Position numbers and translations under genes: made by a program. A stretch of 9,395 nucleotides of DNA from Candidatus Rokuibacteriota bacterium (GTDB lineage Bacteria; Methylomirabilota; Methylomirabilia; Rokubacteriales; CSP1-6): NCBI GenBank assembly GCA_016201645.1, contig JACQCL010000096.1, positions 1-9,395 on the forward strand, written 5' to 3'. Below are positions 1 through 6,749 of this stretch, in pieces (the stretch's first letter is position 1; every line of letters begins with the position of its first letter). The notes beneath the pieces are model-generated. The model was given only the letters and a program-made list of their open reading frames with translations. It was not told where the DNA came from and searched no databases.

Positions 1-281
1 CCCTCCGGGAGGATCAGGTCGCCCGCTTCCAGCTCGGGAGCCAGCGCCCCGCAAGTGCCGGCTGAGATCACGAGGGGGCGGACAAGGTCGCCGGCGAGAA
101 TCGCCCCCCGGTCGGAGAGCAGCGCAGCCCGAAGGCCAACCGGAGCCACCCTGAGCCGAGCGCCGCCTCGCGATGCCTCGTAGACCGGAAACGGGAAGCG
201 GGAGAGGCGCGGGAGCTCCAGCTCGCGGGCCAGGCCCCGAGCTTCAAGCTCGACGGCGGTGAGGAGGAGAAGGTCGGTCAA
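1..281 (-). CDS. Phosphorylase-superfamily protein (PNP/MTAN-like), 5' part only
   Basis: The N-terminal 93 residues are visible; the rest lies beyond the left edge. Residues 73-88 read SAGTCGALAPELEAGD followed by LILPE. This fits the conserved glycine-rich strand and 'GD-hydrophobic-P' turn of the PNP_UDP_1 superfamily (purine nucleoside phosphorylases, MTA/SAH nucleosidases, futalosine hydrolase, hopanoid-associated HpnG), which cleave N-glycosidic bonds. The chosen start is TTG at 281, because AGAAGG lies seven bases upstream and the start overlaps the TGA of the preceding 105-residue gene, implying translational coupling. The start of the protein (LLLLTAVELEARGLARELEL) resembles the first strand and helix of such enzymes. 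Substrate cannot be assigned because the catalytic C-terminal part is missing. The superfamily call is fairly secure; the subfamily is unknown. Confidence 0.7.
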   Translation of the reverse strand, partial: MTDLLLLTAVELEARGLARELELPRLSRFPFPVYEASRGGARLRVAPVGLRAALLSDRGAILAGDLVRPLVISAGTCGALAPELEAGDLILPE

Positions 282-595
282 ACGGCGCCCTTCTTTTCCC
301 TGTCCTTGCGCTCGAGCCAGGCCAGCCAGGAATTGCCGGCCGCCGGATCCTTGCCGGTGAACTTGATGTTCCGGATCTCGGAGTACAGGATCTTGAACGG
401 CCCGTTCCCGACCAGGTCGAAGATCTGGACGAAGGGTTCCGGCGCTTCCTTGTTGCGGTTGGAGATGTACCCCTCCACCTCGGTCCCGTCCACCTTCACC
501 ACGGTGGTGTTGCCCCGGTAATCGAAAGCGAGATCGATCACCTCGGCCAGAGTCAGGTGCTCCCCCAGGACCGGCACCCAGCCTTCGAGGGTCAT
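278..595 (-). CDS. Conserved-looking hypothetical protein, 105 aa
   Basis: I do not recognise a named family. The protein has no signal peptide or membrane segment. Its core has alternating hydrophobic strands (NTTVVKVDGTEVEGYISNRN, then FVQIFDLVGNGPFKILYSEI and RNIKFTGKD). The pattern is a small beta-barrel-like domain, possibly Sm- or SH3-like, which is only an inference from strand spacing. The tail (WLAWLERKDREKKGAV) is a charged amphipathic helix. The ATG at 595 has GAGG only about three bases upstream, which is short for a Shine-Dalgarno, but no better start is evident and the whole reading frame looks coding. The stop overlaps the TTG of the downstream phosphorylase-like gene, so the two are probably co-translated. 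It lies 93 bases after the LLM oxidoreductase on the same strand, across two hairpins, so shared transcription with that gene is possible but uncertain. Confidence 0.75.
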   Translation of the reverse strand: MTLEGWVPVLGEHLTLAEVIDLAFDYRGNTTVVKVDGTEVEGYISNRNKEAPEPFVQIFDLVGNGPFKILYSEIRNIKFTGKDPAAGNSWLAWLERKDREKKGAV

Positions 596-602
596 ACTCC
601 TC

Positions 603-625
603 GGAGGGGGGCTCCGCCCCCCTTC
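603..625. repeat. GC hairpin upstream of the 105-aa gene
   Basis: Positions 606-612 (GGGGGGC) and 616-622 (GCCCCCC) form a perfect 7-bp stem around a three-base loop. It extends through A605-T623, a G604-T624 wobble and G603-C625. It ends a few bases before the start codon of the minus-strand 105-aa gene, with no T-run on either strand, so a simple intrinsic terminator is unlikely. It may be a REP-like intergenic element, an mRNA stabiliser, or a structure restricting access to that gene's ribosome site. Confidence 0.55.
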
Positions 626-646
626 CGAAACCTCCCCCCATGGGTT

Positions 647-665
647 GCGCGGGCACAGCCCGCGC
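647..665. repeat. GC hairpin after the LLM oxidoreductase gene
   Basis: GCGCGGGC (647-654) and GCCCGCGC (658-665) form a perfect 8-bp stem with a three-base loop. It begins about 23 bases past the stop codon of the minus-strand oxidoreductase. The position suits a transcription terminator or RNA 3'-end stabiliser, but no T-tract follows on the minus strand. It could be a weak or Rho-assisted terminator. Confidence 0.5.
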
Positions 666-688
666 TCGAAGAGCCGACCCGATGAATG

Positions 689-1651
689 TCATGGCGCGCG
701 CCTCACTTTCGGGCGAACGTCTTCAGCGAAGCGCTCCATATTGGCGACGACGGCTTTCGGGTCGGGCGCGGTGAAATCGAAGACGAAATGCGTCACGCCG
801 AGCGCCTGGTATTGCCGGATGTCCGCGATCACCTGCTCACCGGTTCCCCTGAAGAGCTGGCGGTCCCCGGCGCGAGGCTTGGCCCGTTTCGGCCAGACCT
901 CCATCGGCGCGCGGAAGGTCAGCGTGATCGCCTCTGGATTTCGCCCGGTCCGCGTCGCCCACGCGCGGACCTGTTTGACCTTCTCGGCGTACTCGCGCGG
1001 GTGGAGCAGCGCGGGAGGGCGAAGGCCGATCGGGTGCCAGCCGTCTCCCAGCTCTCCGGCGCGCCGGAGGGCCCCGTCGGTGTGGCCGCCGATCCAGATC
1101 GGGATCGCGGGCTTCTGAACGGGCTTGGGAAGGAAGACGACATCGCTCACGCGATAGTACCTCCCGTCGAAGTGGATCTGATCTTTCGTCCAGCACTCCC
1201 GCATGAGCCGCAGATACTCGTCGGTGGCCCTGCCGCGCTCGCCGAAGGGCGGTGCGCCGAGCGCGACGAACTCCTCCTCAAGCCAGCCGACGCCCGCGCC
1301 CAGGATGACCCGCCCGCCGGAGAGGACATCGAGCGTGGCAAGCATTTTTGCTGTGACGACCGGGTTGCGGTAGGGAACGACCAGCACGCTGGTTCCGAGC
1401 CGAATCTTCTTGGTCGCGGTCGCGAGGTAGGTCATCAGGGTGAGCGGCTCCAGGTAGTCCTGGTCGACGCCCCCGGGGAATTGCCCTGACGGGTGGTACG
1501 GGTACTTGGACTTGCTCGTCCGCGGGAGGACGACATGATCGGTCACGAAGAGCGAGGAGTAGCCGAGCCGCTCCGCCGTCTGGGCGAGCCTGAGAAGCAG
1601 ATCGGGCTTGGCGAGCGGCCCGCGACCCGGAAGTGAGAAGCCGAAGTTCAC
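689..1651 (-). CDS. LLM-class flavin/F420-dependent oxidoreductase
   Basis: A 320-residue cytoplasmic TIM-barrel enzyme of the bacterial luciferase-like monooxygenase superfamily, which uses reduced FMN or coenzyme F420. Hallmarks are the first strand NFGFSLPGRG (2-11), GYSSLFVTDHVVLP (30-43), the central SGGRVILGAGVGWLEEEF (111-128) with its LGAPPFGERG continuation, and the C-terminal IPIWIGGHTDGALRRAGELG (183-202). The overall pattern fits the subgroup called 'probable F420-dependent oxidoreductase, Rv2161c-like'. The reading frame stays open 20 codons further upstream, but GTG at 1651 is preferred: GAGGAGG precedes it by eight or nine bases, and family members begin right at this strand. 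The physiological substrate cannot be told from sequence. The gene is transcribed divergently from the signalling operon and followed by the 105-aa gene. F420 use versus FMN is inferred from the subgroup, not from a visible residue. Confidence 0.88.
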   Translation of the reverse strand: MNFGFSLPGRGPLAKPDLLLRLAQTAERLGYSSLFVTDHVVLPRTSKSKYPYHPSGQFPGGVDQDYLEPLTLMTYLATATKKIRLGTSVLVVPYRNPVVTAKMLATLDVLSGGRVILGAGVGWLEEEFVALGAPPFGERGRATDEYLRLMRECWTKDQIHFDGRYYRVSDVVFLPKPVQKPAIPIWIGGHTDGALRRAGELGDGWHPIGLRPPALLHPREYAEKVKQVRAWATRTGRNPEAITLTFRAPMEVWPKRAKPRAGDRQLFRGTGEQVIADIRQYQALGVTHFVFDFTAPDPKAVVANMERFAEDVRPKVRRAP

Positions 1652-1699
1652 GGCTAGAGCCTCCTCGAGAATTGCCCGGCGGGGGAACGCCGACGACCC

Positions 1700-1728
1700 A
1701 TGGTAGGTCACCGAACGCTCGTTTGCAA
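1700..1728 (-). promoter_or_regulatory. Candidate sigma-70-type promoter for the LLM oxidoreductase
   Basis: Read on the minus strand, TTGCAA (1728-1723) and TACCAT (1705-1700) are separated by exactly 17 bases. Each matches four of six consensus positions. The predicted start near 1693 leaves a leader of about 42 bases before the GTG at 1651. The call rests on consensus and spacing only. Confidence 0.35.
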
Positions 1729-1940
1729 TGGGCCACGCGGTGAACCCGCCTCGGCAGGCGACGCCATGACCGATCGGCGGCTTTGAATCGGCCCTGGCCT
1801 TGCACGGTGAGAAGGCGTGGCCGTCCTCTTCGAGATGTTGAACCCATTGAGTTCACAGCGGAAAGCAAGACGAAACTCCGGGCTGAGGGGCTCCGACGGC
1901 GTCGAGGGCCTGACGGGGACGTCGCGCCGGTGTCGGCCTC

Positions 1941-1970
1941 GTGACAGGGGCCGATGCCTTGTGCTAGTGT
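1941..1970 (+). promoter_or_regulatory. Candidate promoter for the four-gene signalling operon, possibly leaderless
   Basis: GTGACA (1941-1946, five of six to the -35 consensus) and TAGTGT (1965-1970, four of six to the -10) are spaced by 18 bases. Transcription would start near 1976-1980, essentially at the kinase ATG at 1980, and no Shine-Dalgarno precedes that codon. The two facts together suggest a leaderless mRNA. Confidence 0.4.
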
Positions 1971-1979
1971 CAGAGCCAC

Positions 1980-3425
1980 ATGCGTCTCGGCGCGAAAATC
2001 TTTCTCACATCCACCCTCCTCATCGCAACCCTCGTGGGGGTCGCGGCGTGGAGTCTCCTGGCTATGCAGCGGCTGGTGGCGGTGAATCGGGGAATCCTGA
2101 CCGAGACCCTTCCCGCCCTGCAGGCGGCGGTCGGAGTGAGAGAGTCGCTTCCCGCGCTCGTTCGGCTCGAGACCCGCTACGTCGTACTGGGCGATCGGGA
2201 ATATCACGCGTTCTGGATCCGGCGGATGCGGAGCGTCACCGAGGAGCTCGATCGTCTGGTCGGCCTCGTGAAGACTGAAGAGGAGCGCGGCCGGCTGGCC
2301 GAGCTGCGCGCCAGCCTTGCGGCCTACCGCGCGCTGGTCGAGCAGGAGCGCGCGCTGGTGGCGCGAGGCCAGAAGGGGTCGGCGCTCGCGCTTTCTGAGG
2401 GGCCGGGTCGCGCGGCCGCCGACAGCGCCGAGGCGGCGGCTGCCCGGCTGGGGGCCACGGTCCAGAGCGCAGCGGCCGACGCCCTCGCGCGGGCCCGGGA
2501 CCTCGAGCGCCGGACTTGGACGGCAGTGCTCATCGCGTTGGTCGCGAGCATGGCGGCGGCCGTGGGGGGGACCGCGTGGGTGGCGGTGCGCCTGACTCGC
2601 TCGCTCAAGGTCCTCTCCGCTGCGACTCACGAGGTCGCGAGCGGGGTATTCAGCGAACCGGTCCGGGTTGAGACGCGGGACGAGATCGCGGATCTGGCGG
2701 GGGACTTCAACCGGATGGCCGCGCAGCTTCGAGAGGTGGAGACGATGAAGCAAGAGTTCTTCTCCACGATCTCTCACGAGCTGCGCACGCCGCTGACCTC
2801 GATCCGAGAGGGCGTCCACCTGCTGCGCGAGGGCGCGTACGGCCCGCTCACCCCCAAACAGGAGCGGTTGGTGACGATCGTCGGCCTGAGCGCCGAGCGG
2901 CTCCTCCGGCTCATCAACCAGATTCTTGACCTCTCGCGGCTTCGGGCGGGAGTGCTTCCCCTCGAGCGGCGGTGGGTGGACCTGGACCGGCTGGCCGGTC
3001 GGGCCCTCGACGAGCTCCGCCCCCAGGCAGAGGAGAAGGGGGTGGACTTGGGCCGCGCGGGGGCCGCCGGCTCGGTGAAGGTCTTCGGCGACGAGGAACG
3101 GCTCCTCCAGATCCTGGTCAATCTCCTCGGCAACGCCGTGAAGTTCACCCCCGCCGGCGGGTCCGTGCGGCTGGCTCTGGAAGAGCGAGGGGATGAGGTC
3201 GAGGTGGCCGTGGTGGATACCGGGGTGGGCATCCCCGCGGAAGCCCTTCCGCGGATTTTTGATCGCTACCAGCAGGCTCACGGAAGCCGCGGGGGGACCG
3301 GGCTGGGCCTGGCCATCGTGAAAGCCTTTGCCCAAGCGCACGGCGGCAGCGTCCGGGCGGAATCCGAGGAAGGGAAGGGGAGCCGGTTCAGCGTCGTCCT
3401 TCCTCGTGAGGGGGCAGCGCCGTAA
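1980..3425 (+). CDS. Membrane sensor histidine kinase, GlrK/QseE-like
   Basis: A 481-residue inner-membrane kinase. TM1 spans about residues 6-29. A helical, Arg/Glu/Ala-rich periplasmic segment of roughly 150 residues (four-helix-bundle-like) follows, then TM2 (about 179-203). A HAMP linker (about 204-256) leads to a HisKA domain with ISHELRTPLTSIREG and phospho-acceptor His266. The ATPase domain has its N-box Asn385 (NLLGNAVKFT), a G1 box with Asp413 (DTGVGIP) and a G2 box GGTGLGLAI near the C-terminus. The kinase core around the histidine (SIREG...GPLTPKQ) resembles E. coli GlrK/QseE from memory. No good Shine-Dalgarno precedes the ATG, in line with the leaderless promoter proposed. The stop overlaps the next gene's ATG by one base. 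The likely role is autophosphorylation in response to an envelope signal, with transfer to a receiver encoded in the same operon. The signal is unknown. Confidence 0.93.
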   Translation: MRLGAKIFLTSTLLIATLVGVAAWSLLAMQRLVAVNRGILTETLPALQAAVGVRESLPALVRLETRYVVLGDREYHAFWIRRMRSVTEELDRLVGLVKTEEERGRLAELRASLAAYRALVEQERALVARGQKGSALALSEGPGRAAADSAEAAAARLGATVQSAAADALARARDLERRTWTAVLIALVASMAAAVGGTAWVAVRLTRSLKVLSAATHEVASGVFSEPVRVETRDEIADLAGDFNRMAAQLREVETMKQEFFSTISHELRTPLTSIREGVHLLREGAYGPLTPKQERLVTIVGLSAERLLRLINQILDLSRLRAGVLPLERRWVDLDRLAGRALDELRPQAEEKGVDLGRAGAAGSVKVFGDEERLLQILVNLLGNAVKFTPAGGSVRLALEERGDEVEVAVVDTGVGIPAEALPRIFDRYQQAHGSRGGTGLGLAIVKAFAQAHGGSVRAESEEGKGSRFSVVLPREGAAP

Positions 3426-3898
3426 TGCGGAAGTCGTTGTGCCTCGGGGCCGCCCTCGTCCTCACGGCATGCAGCGCCGCGCCGTGGCGGCCTGTGACGG
3501 ACTGGGTTCAGGTCTGGCAACTCGTGAACCGCGCCGACGGGCTCGCGCAGGACGGCGATCACGCGGGAGCGCGCGTGCTCTACGAGCAGGTGGTTCAGGA
3601 GTACCCCACGAGCCCGTGGGCCCCGACCGCGCTGTTCCGGCTGGCGCGGCTGGAAGTGTCCCCCGGGAGCCCGGTCCGCAACTATCGGCAGGCGCACGAG
3701 CACTTCGACCGGCTGGTGAAGGACTACCCCGATAGCCAGTACGACGCGGACGCCCGGGCGTGGCGGGATACCCTGGGGCAGCTCCTCGCGCGGGAGCAGG
3801 AGGCTGCCCGAATCCGTCAGGACATGGAGCGGCTCAAGCGGGTCGAGATCCGGTTGGAGCAGGAAAATCAACGGGCCCCGGAGGAGGCTCCCCGGTGA
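3425..3898 (+). CDS. Small TPR-like lipoprotein, QseG/YfhG-like by position
   Basis: A 157-residue predicted lipoprotein. The signal peptide ends in the lipobox LTAC with lipidated Cys16. The residue after it is Ser, not Asp, so outer-membrane sorting is expected under the Lol rule. Residues about 35-110 hold two TPR-like helical repeats of the TolA-binding/BamD kind (DHAGARVLYEQVVQEYPTSP and QAHEHFDRLVKDYPDSQYDA). The last 40 residues are a charged, probably coiled-coil helix. The ATG shares one base with the kinase stop, and its own TGA overlaps the following GTG, so translation is coupled on both sides. In Enterobacteria a lipoprotein (YfhG/QseG) sits between glrK and glrR. This gene has the same position and class but need not be homologous. 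A role in presenting an envelope cue to the kinase is inferred. Confidence 0.85.
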   Translation: MRKSLCLGAALVLTACSAAPWRPVTDWVQVWQLVNRADGLAQDGDHAGARVLYEQVVQEYPTSPWAPTALFRLARLEVSPGSPVRNYRQAHEHFDRLVKDYPDSQYDADARAWRDTLGQLLAREQEAARIRQDMERLKRVEIRLEQENQRAPEEAPR

Positions 3899-5373
3899 AG
3901 GGGCGGGTGCTGGTCGTTGACGACGATCCGGAGATCCGCGAGGTGCTGACGATGCGCCTCGAGGCCCTGGGTCTGGGCGTGACCGCCGTCGGTGGTCCGC
4001 GCGAGGCGCTGGCCGCGCTGGACGCGGGAGGGTTCGACCTCGCGCTCTTCGACCTTAGGATGGAGCCGATGGACGGCATCGCCCTGATGAAGGCCGCCCA
4101 TGAGCGCCAGCCGGGGCTGCCGGTGCTCGTCATGACGGCGCACGGGTCCATCGAGGACGCGGTGGCCGCGATCCAGCGGGGGGCCTTTGACTATCTCACG
4201 AAGCCCTTCGTCCCGGACGAGCTCCGCGCCCGGGTGGGGCGCGCCCTGTCCGAACGGCGGTGGACGCGCGATCGCGGCCGGCTCAAAGCCGTGGGGGAGA
4301 CCCTGGCCTCCTCCGGGATCATGGAGCGGATTCTCGACGCCGTCGCCCAGGCCACGGTGGAGGCGACCGAGGCCGAGCGATCGGTCGTCTTCCTGCTCGA
4401 GCACGGCCAGGTCGTCCCCATGGCCAGCGCCGGGACCCAGCCGAAGGCGTGGGAGCCGCTCCAGGCCGCGGCGGCCGCGGCTGTCGAGAAAGGGGTGCCG
4501 ACGACCATCACGGGCGTCGAAGGTCGCGTGGCGCTGGCCGCCCCGCTGGTGGTGAAGAACGGCCCCGTGGGCGCCCTGGTAGTGGAGTGCGCCGAGCGAT
4601 TCACCCCGACCCCGGAGGACATGGAGCTGCTCGCCCTCTTCTCGTTTCAGGCGACGGTGGCTCTCAAAAACGCCCACGAGCTTTCGCAGCTTCGAAGCGG
4701 AGCGCTGGCTGCGCTCGGCCGAATGGCGACCCAGGTGGCCCACGAGCTGAAGAATCCCCTCGGCGGGCTGAAACTCTACGCCCGCCATCTGGAGAAGCGG
4801 CTCGGTGACGCGTCCGATCCCGAGCTTGCGGAGCTGGCCCAGAAGATCGGCCGGGCGGTGGATCACCTGGCAACCCTGGTCACGGAGATCACGGCGTACG
4901 GCCGCCCGCCCGAACTGAAGGTCGAGCCCGTCAAGGTGACCCAGCTCCTGGACGAGTGCCTTTCCCTCACCCAGGACCGGCTGTCGGGGCGGCGGATCCA
5001 GGTCGTGCGGCAGGAGGATCCTGACATTCCGACGGCATTCCTTGATCCGCGAGAACTCCGTAAAGTCTTTCTCAACCTCCTGTTGAATGCGTTGGAGGCC
5101 ATGGGAGAGGAGGGCACGCTCAGCGTGGGGGCCGCCTACCTGCCGGAGGAAGCGATGGTGCAGGTGACGGTCGAGGACTCGGGCTGTGGGATGTCCGAGG
5201 AAACTCTCTCCCGGGTGTTCGACCTTTTCTTCACGACGAAACCCCAGGGGACAGGACTCGGGATGGCGATCTCCCGGTCGGTCGTGGATCTGCACGGCGG
5301 TCGGATTGATATCGAGAGCCGGCTCGGGCAGGGAACCCGCGTGCGGGTGCTGCTGCCGGTGAGGCAGCCGTGA
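3895..5373 (+). CDS. Soluble REC-GAF-histidine kinase, NtrB-like core
   Basis: 492 residues with no membrane segment. Order: receiver (about 4-118; acidic Asp9-Asp11, phospho-acceptor Asp53 in LFDLRMEPMDG, Thr81, Lys103); GAF-like domain (about 135-258); HisKA (about 270-335) with VAHELKNPLGG and His283; ATPase domain with N-box NLLLNALEAM (Asn398), G1 DSGCGM and F/G2 FFTTKPQGTGLGMAIS. The AHELKNPLGG box and FFTTK motif are typical of NtrB/HPK4 kinases that partner sigma-54 activators. The GTG start overlaps the lipoprotein stop as GTGA, with GAGGAG eight bases upstream. An open frame extends 45 codons further up but lies inside the lipoprotein gene. The protein probably receives phosphate or an allosteric signal on Asp53, perhaps from the membrane kinase, senses a ligand through GAF, and phosphorylates the next gene's product. 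This wiring is inferred. All catalytic residues look intact. Confidence 0.92.
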   Translation: MKGRVLVVDDDPEIREVLTMRLEALGLGVTAVGGPREALAALDAGGFDLALFDLRMEPMDGIALMKAAHERQPGLPVLVMTAHGSIEDAVAAIQRGAFDYLTKPFVPDELRARVGRALSERRWTRDRGRLKAVGETLASSGIMERILDAVAQATVEATEAERSVVFLLEHGQVVPMASAGTQPKAWEPLQAAAAAAVEKGVPTTITGVEGRVALAAPLVVKNGPVGALVVECAERFTPTPEDMELLALFSFQATVALKNAHELSQLRSGALAALGRMATQVAHELKNPLGGLKLYARHLEKRLGDASDPELAELAQKIGRAVDHLATLVTEITAYGRPPELKVEPVKVTQLLDECLSLTQDRLSGRRIQVVRQEDPDIPTAFLDPRELRKVFLNLLLNALEAMGEEGTLSVGAAYLPEEAMVQVTVEDSGCGMSEETLSRVFDLFFTTKPQGTGLGMAISRSVVDLHGGRIDIESRLGQGTRVRVLLPVRQP

Positions 5374-6728
5374 AGGCCGGACGGATCCTCGTCGTTGACG
5401 ACGAACCGACCATGGCGGACGGCCTCCGGCTCGTCCTGGAGGCCGAGGGGTATGCCGTGGTCACCGCGGGCACGTCCGCTCAGGCGCTGGAGGCGGGCAC
5501 GCAGGCTTTTCACCTGGCGATCGTGGATCTCGTGCTCCCCGACGGCGATGGGCTCGGCCTCCTCCGGGAATTGAAGCGGCGCGACCCCTCTCTGGAGGTG
5601 ATCGTGGTCACCGCCCACGGCTCTATCCCGAAGGCGGTGGACGCCATCAAGGACGGCGCGTTTTACTTCGTGGCCAAGCCCTTCGAGCCCGATGAGATCA
5701 TGGCGCTCGTCACCAAGGCTCTGGAGCGGCGGTGGCTCGTTGCCGAGGCCACAGATCTCAAGCGGCGCCTCGCGAAGACGTCAGGGTACGGGGAGATGCT
5801 GGGAAGCTCCCCTGCGATTCAGCGGGTCTTTGATCTCATCGAGGCGGTGGCCAACTCTGACGCGAACGTCCTCATCGTGGGCGAAAGCGGCACGGGCAAG
5901 GAGCTGGTGGGGGACGCCATTCACGCGCGGAGCCCCCGAAGCCAGGGCCCGTGGGTCAAGATCAATTGCGCGGCGCTGCCGAAGGACCTCATTGAGTCCG
6001 AGCTGTTCGGCCACGTCAAGGGCGCCTTCACCGGGGCGGCCACGGACAAGGTGGGTCTCCTCGAGGAGGCCCATCGAGGGTCGCTGCTGCTTGACGAGAT
6101 CACCGAGATGCCCCTCGACCTTCAGGCCAAGCTCTTGCGGGTGCTGGAGGACCGGACGGTCCGCCGCATCGGCGGGTCCCGCACGACGCCCGTGGACTTC
6201 CGCCTGATCACCTCGTCGAACCGGGCCCCCGAGCTGGCCGTCACGGAGGGGCGCCTGCGTCAGGACCTCTACTTCCGCATCAACACCGTCACGATCACCC
6301 TTCCCCTCCTCCGGGACCGGACCGGGGACATCCCGCTTCTGGCCCGCCACTGCCTCCAGCGCTTTGCGGCCAAGCACAACCGCCAGGTGGAGACGATCAG
6401 CCCGGAAGCCTACCGCCGCCTCCTCGCCTATCCCTGGCCCGGCAACGTCCGGGAGCTGGAACACGCCATCGAGCGGGCCGTGCTGGTGGGGCGGAGCCCT
6501 GAGATCACGATCGGAGACCTCCCGGAATCGCTCCAGGGCGGGAGCGAGCTGGCGGCGCCGTCGGGCCCTCCCCCGGGCTCCCTTCAAGAGATCGAGCGGG
6601 CCTCGATCCAGCGGGCGCTGGAGTCGACCAATTGGAACAAGCAAGCGGCGGCAGCCCTGCTCGGATTGAGGCGCCCGACGCTCTATTCGAAGATGCGCAA
6701 GCACGGCATTCCCCAGCGTCGCAGCTAG
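5370..6728 (+). CDS. NtrC-family sigma-54-dependent response regulator
   Basis: 452 residues in the full NtrC layout. The receiver (about 5-118) has Asp10-Asp11, phospho-acceptor Asp53, Thr81 and Lys103. The AAA+ domain (about 143-375) has Walker A GESGTGKE (171-178), the sigma-54 contact loop GAFTGA (218-223) and Walker B LLLDEI (Asp242-Glu243). It also has the late AAA+ motif PWPGNVRELEHAIERAV. A Fis-type helix-turn-helix ends the protein (about 409-447; NWNKQAAAALLGLRRPTLYS). It should bind enhancer DNA and use ATP to remodel sigma-54 polymerase. The GTG start overlaps the kinase TGA (GTGA), so it is last in the coupled operon. The next gene block begins with enhancer-like dyads and a -24/-12 promoter, making glnK an obvious candidate target. 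Whether this protein or a distant NtrC binds there is unknown. It resembles GlrR/QseF by locus, and NtrC/AtoC-type regulators by sequence. Confidence 0.94.
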   Translation: MKAGRILVVDDEPTMADGLRLVLEAEGYAVVTAGTSAQALEAGTQAFHLAIVDLVLPDGDGLGLLRELKRRDPSLEVIVVTAHGSIPKAVDAIKDGAFYFVAKPFEPDEIMALVTKALERRWLVAEATDLKRRLAKTSGYGEMLGSSPAIQRVFDLIEAVANSDANVLIVGESGTGKELVGDAIHARSPRSQGPWVKINCAALPKDLIESELFGHVKGAFTGAATDKVGLLEEAHRGSLLLDEITEMPLDLQAKLLRVLEDRTVRRIGGSRTTPVDFRLITSSNRAPELAVTEGRLRQDLYFRINTVTITLPLLRDRTGDIPLLARHCLQRFAAKHNRQVETISPEAYRRLLAYPWPGNVRELEHAIERAVLVGRSPEITIGDLPESLQGGSELAAPSGPPPGSLQEIERASIQRALESTNWNKQAAAALLGLRRPTLYSKMRKHGIPQRRS

Positions 6729-6732
6729 ATGC

Positions 6733-6749
6733 TGCCCAACAAGGCGGCA
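6733..6749. promoter_or_regulatory. Distal NtrC-type enhancer dyad upstream of glnK
   Basis: The 17-bp site TGCCCAACAAGGCGGCA has the TGC-N11-GCA geometry of NtrC-type enhancers, with outer TGCC/GGCA arms. Flanking GCT and AGC extend the symmetry to a 23-bp imperfect dyad (6730-6752). The centre at 6741 lies near -140 from the predicted sigma-54 start. The same sequence could also form an RNA hairpin at the 3' end of the upstream operon, but it lacks a T-run. Confidence 0.6.

Larger units (their letters stand above)
1652..1979. other. Divergent intergenic region, 328 bases
   Basis: No convincing gene is seen here. It separates the minus-strand oxidoreductase from the plus-strand kinase operon and holds a candidate promoter for each (listed separately). 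A short dyad, TGAAC (1839-1843) with GTTCA (1851-1855) around seven bases, has operator-like geometry. A CCGATCGG palindrome sits at 1770-1777. Both are short enough to be chance. An open plus-strand frame enters from 1817 but runs through the kinase gene in another frame and does not look coding. Confidence 0.6.

Noticed and set aside
686..1489. A 267-codon plus-strand frame opposite the oxidoreductase
   Set aside because: It mirrors the codon positions of the real minus-strand gene and shows no family motif or credible ribosome site.
1278..3341. A 687-codon open frame on the minus strand covering the kinase gene
   Set aside because: It is antisense to a clearly real kinase and oxidoreductase start region, is rich in Arg/His/Pro/Gly without domain motifs, and is the usual by-product of high-GC codon use.
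3868..5295. A 475-codon minus-strand frame opposite the REC-GAF kinase
   Set aside because: Composition is His/Arg/Gly-rich with no recognisable domain; the plus-strand protein has all catalytic motifs intact.
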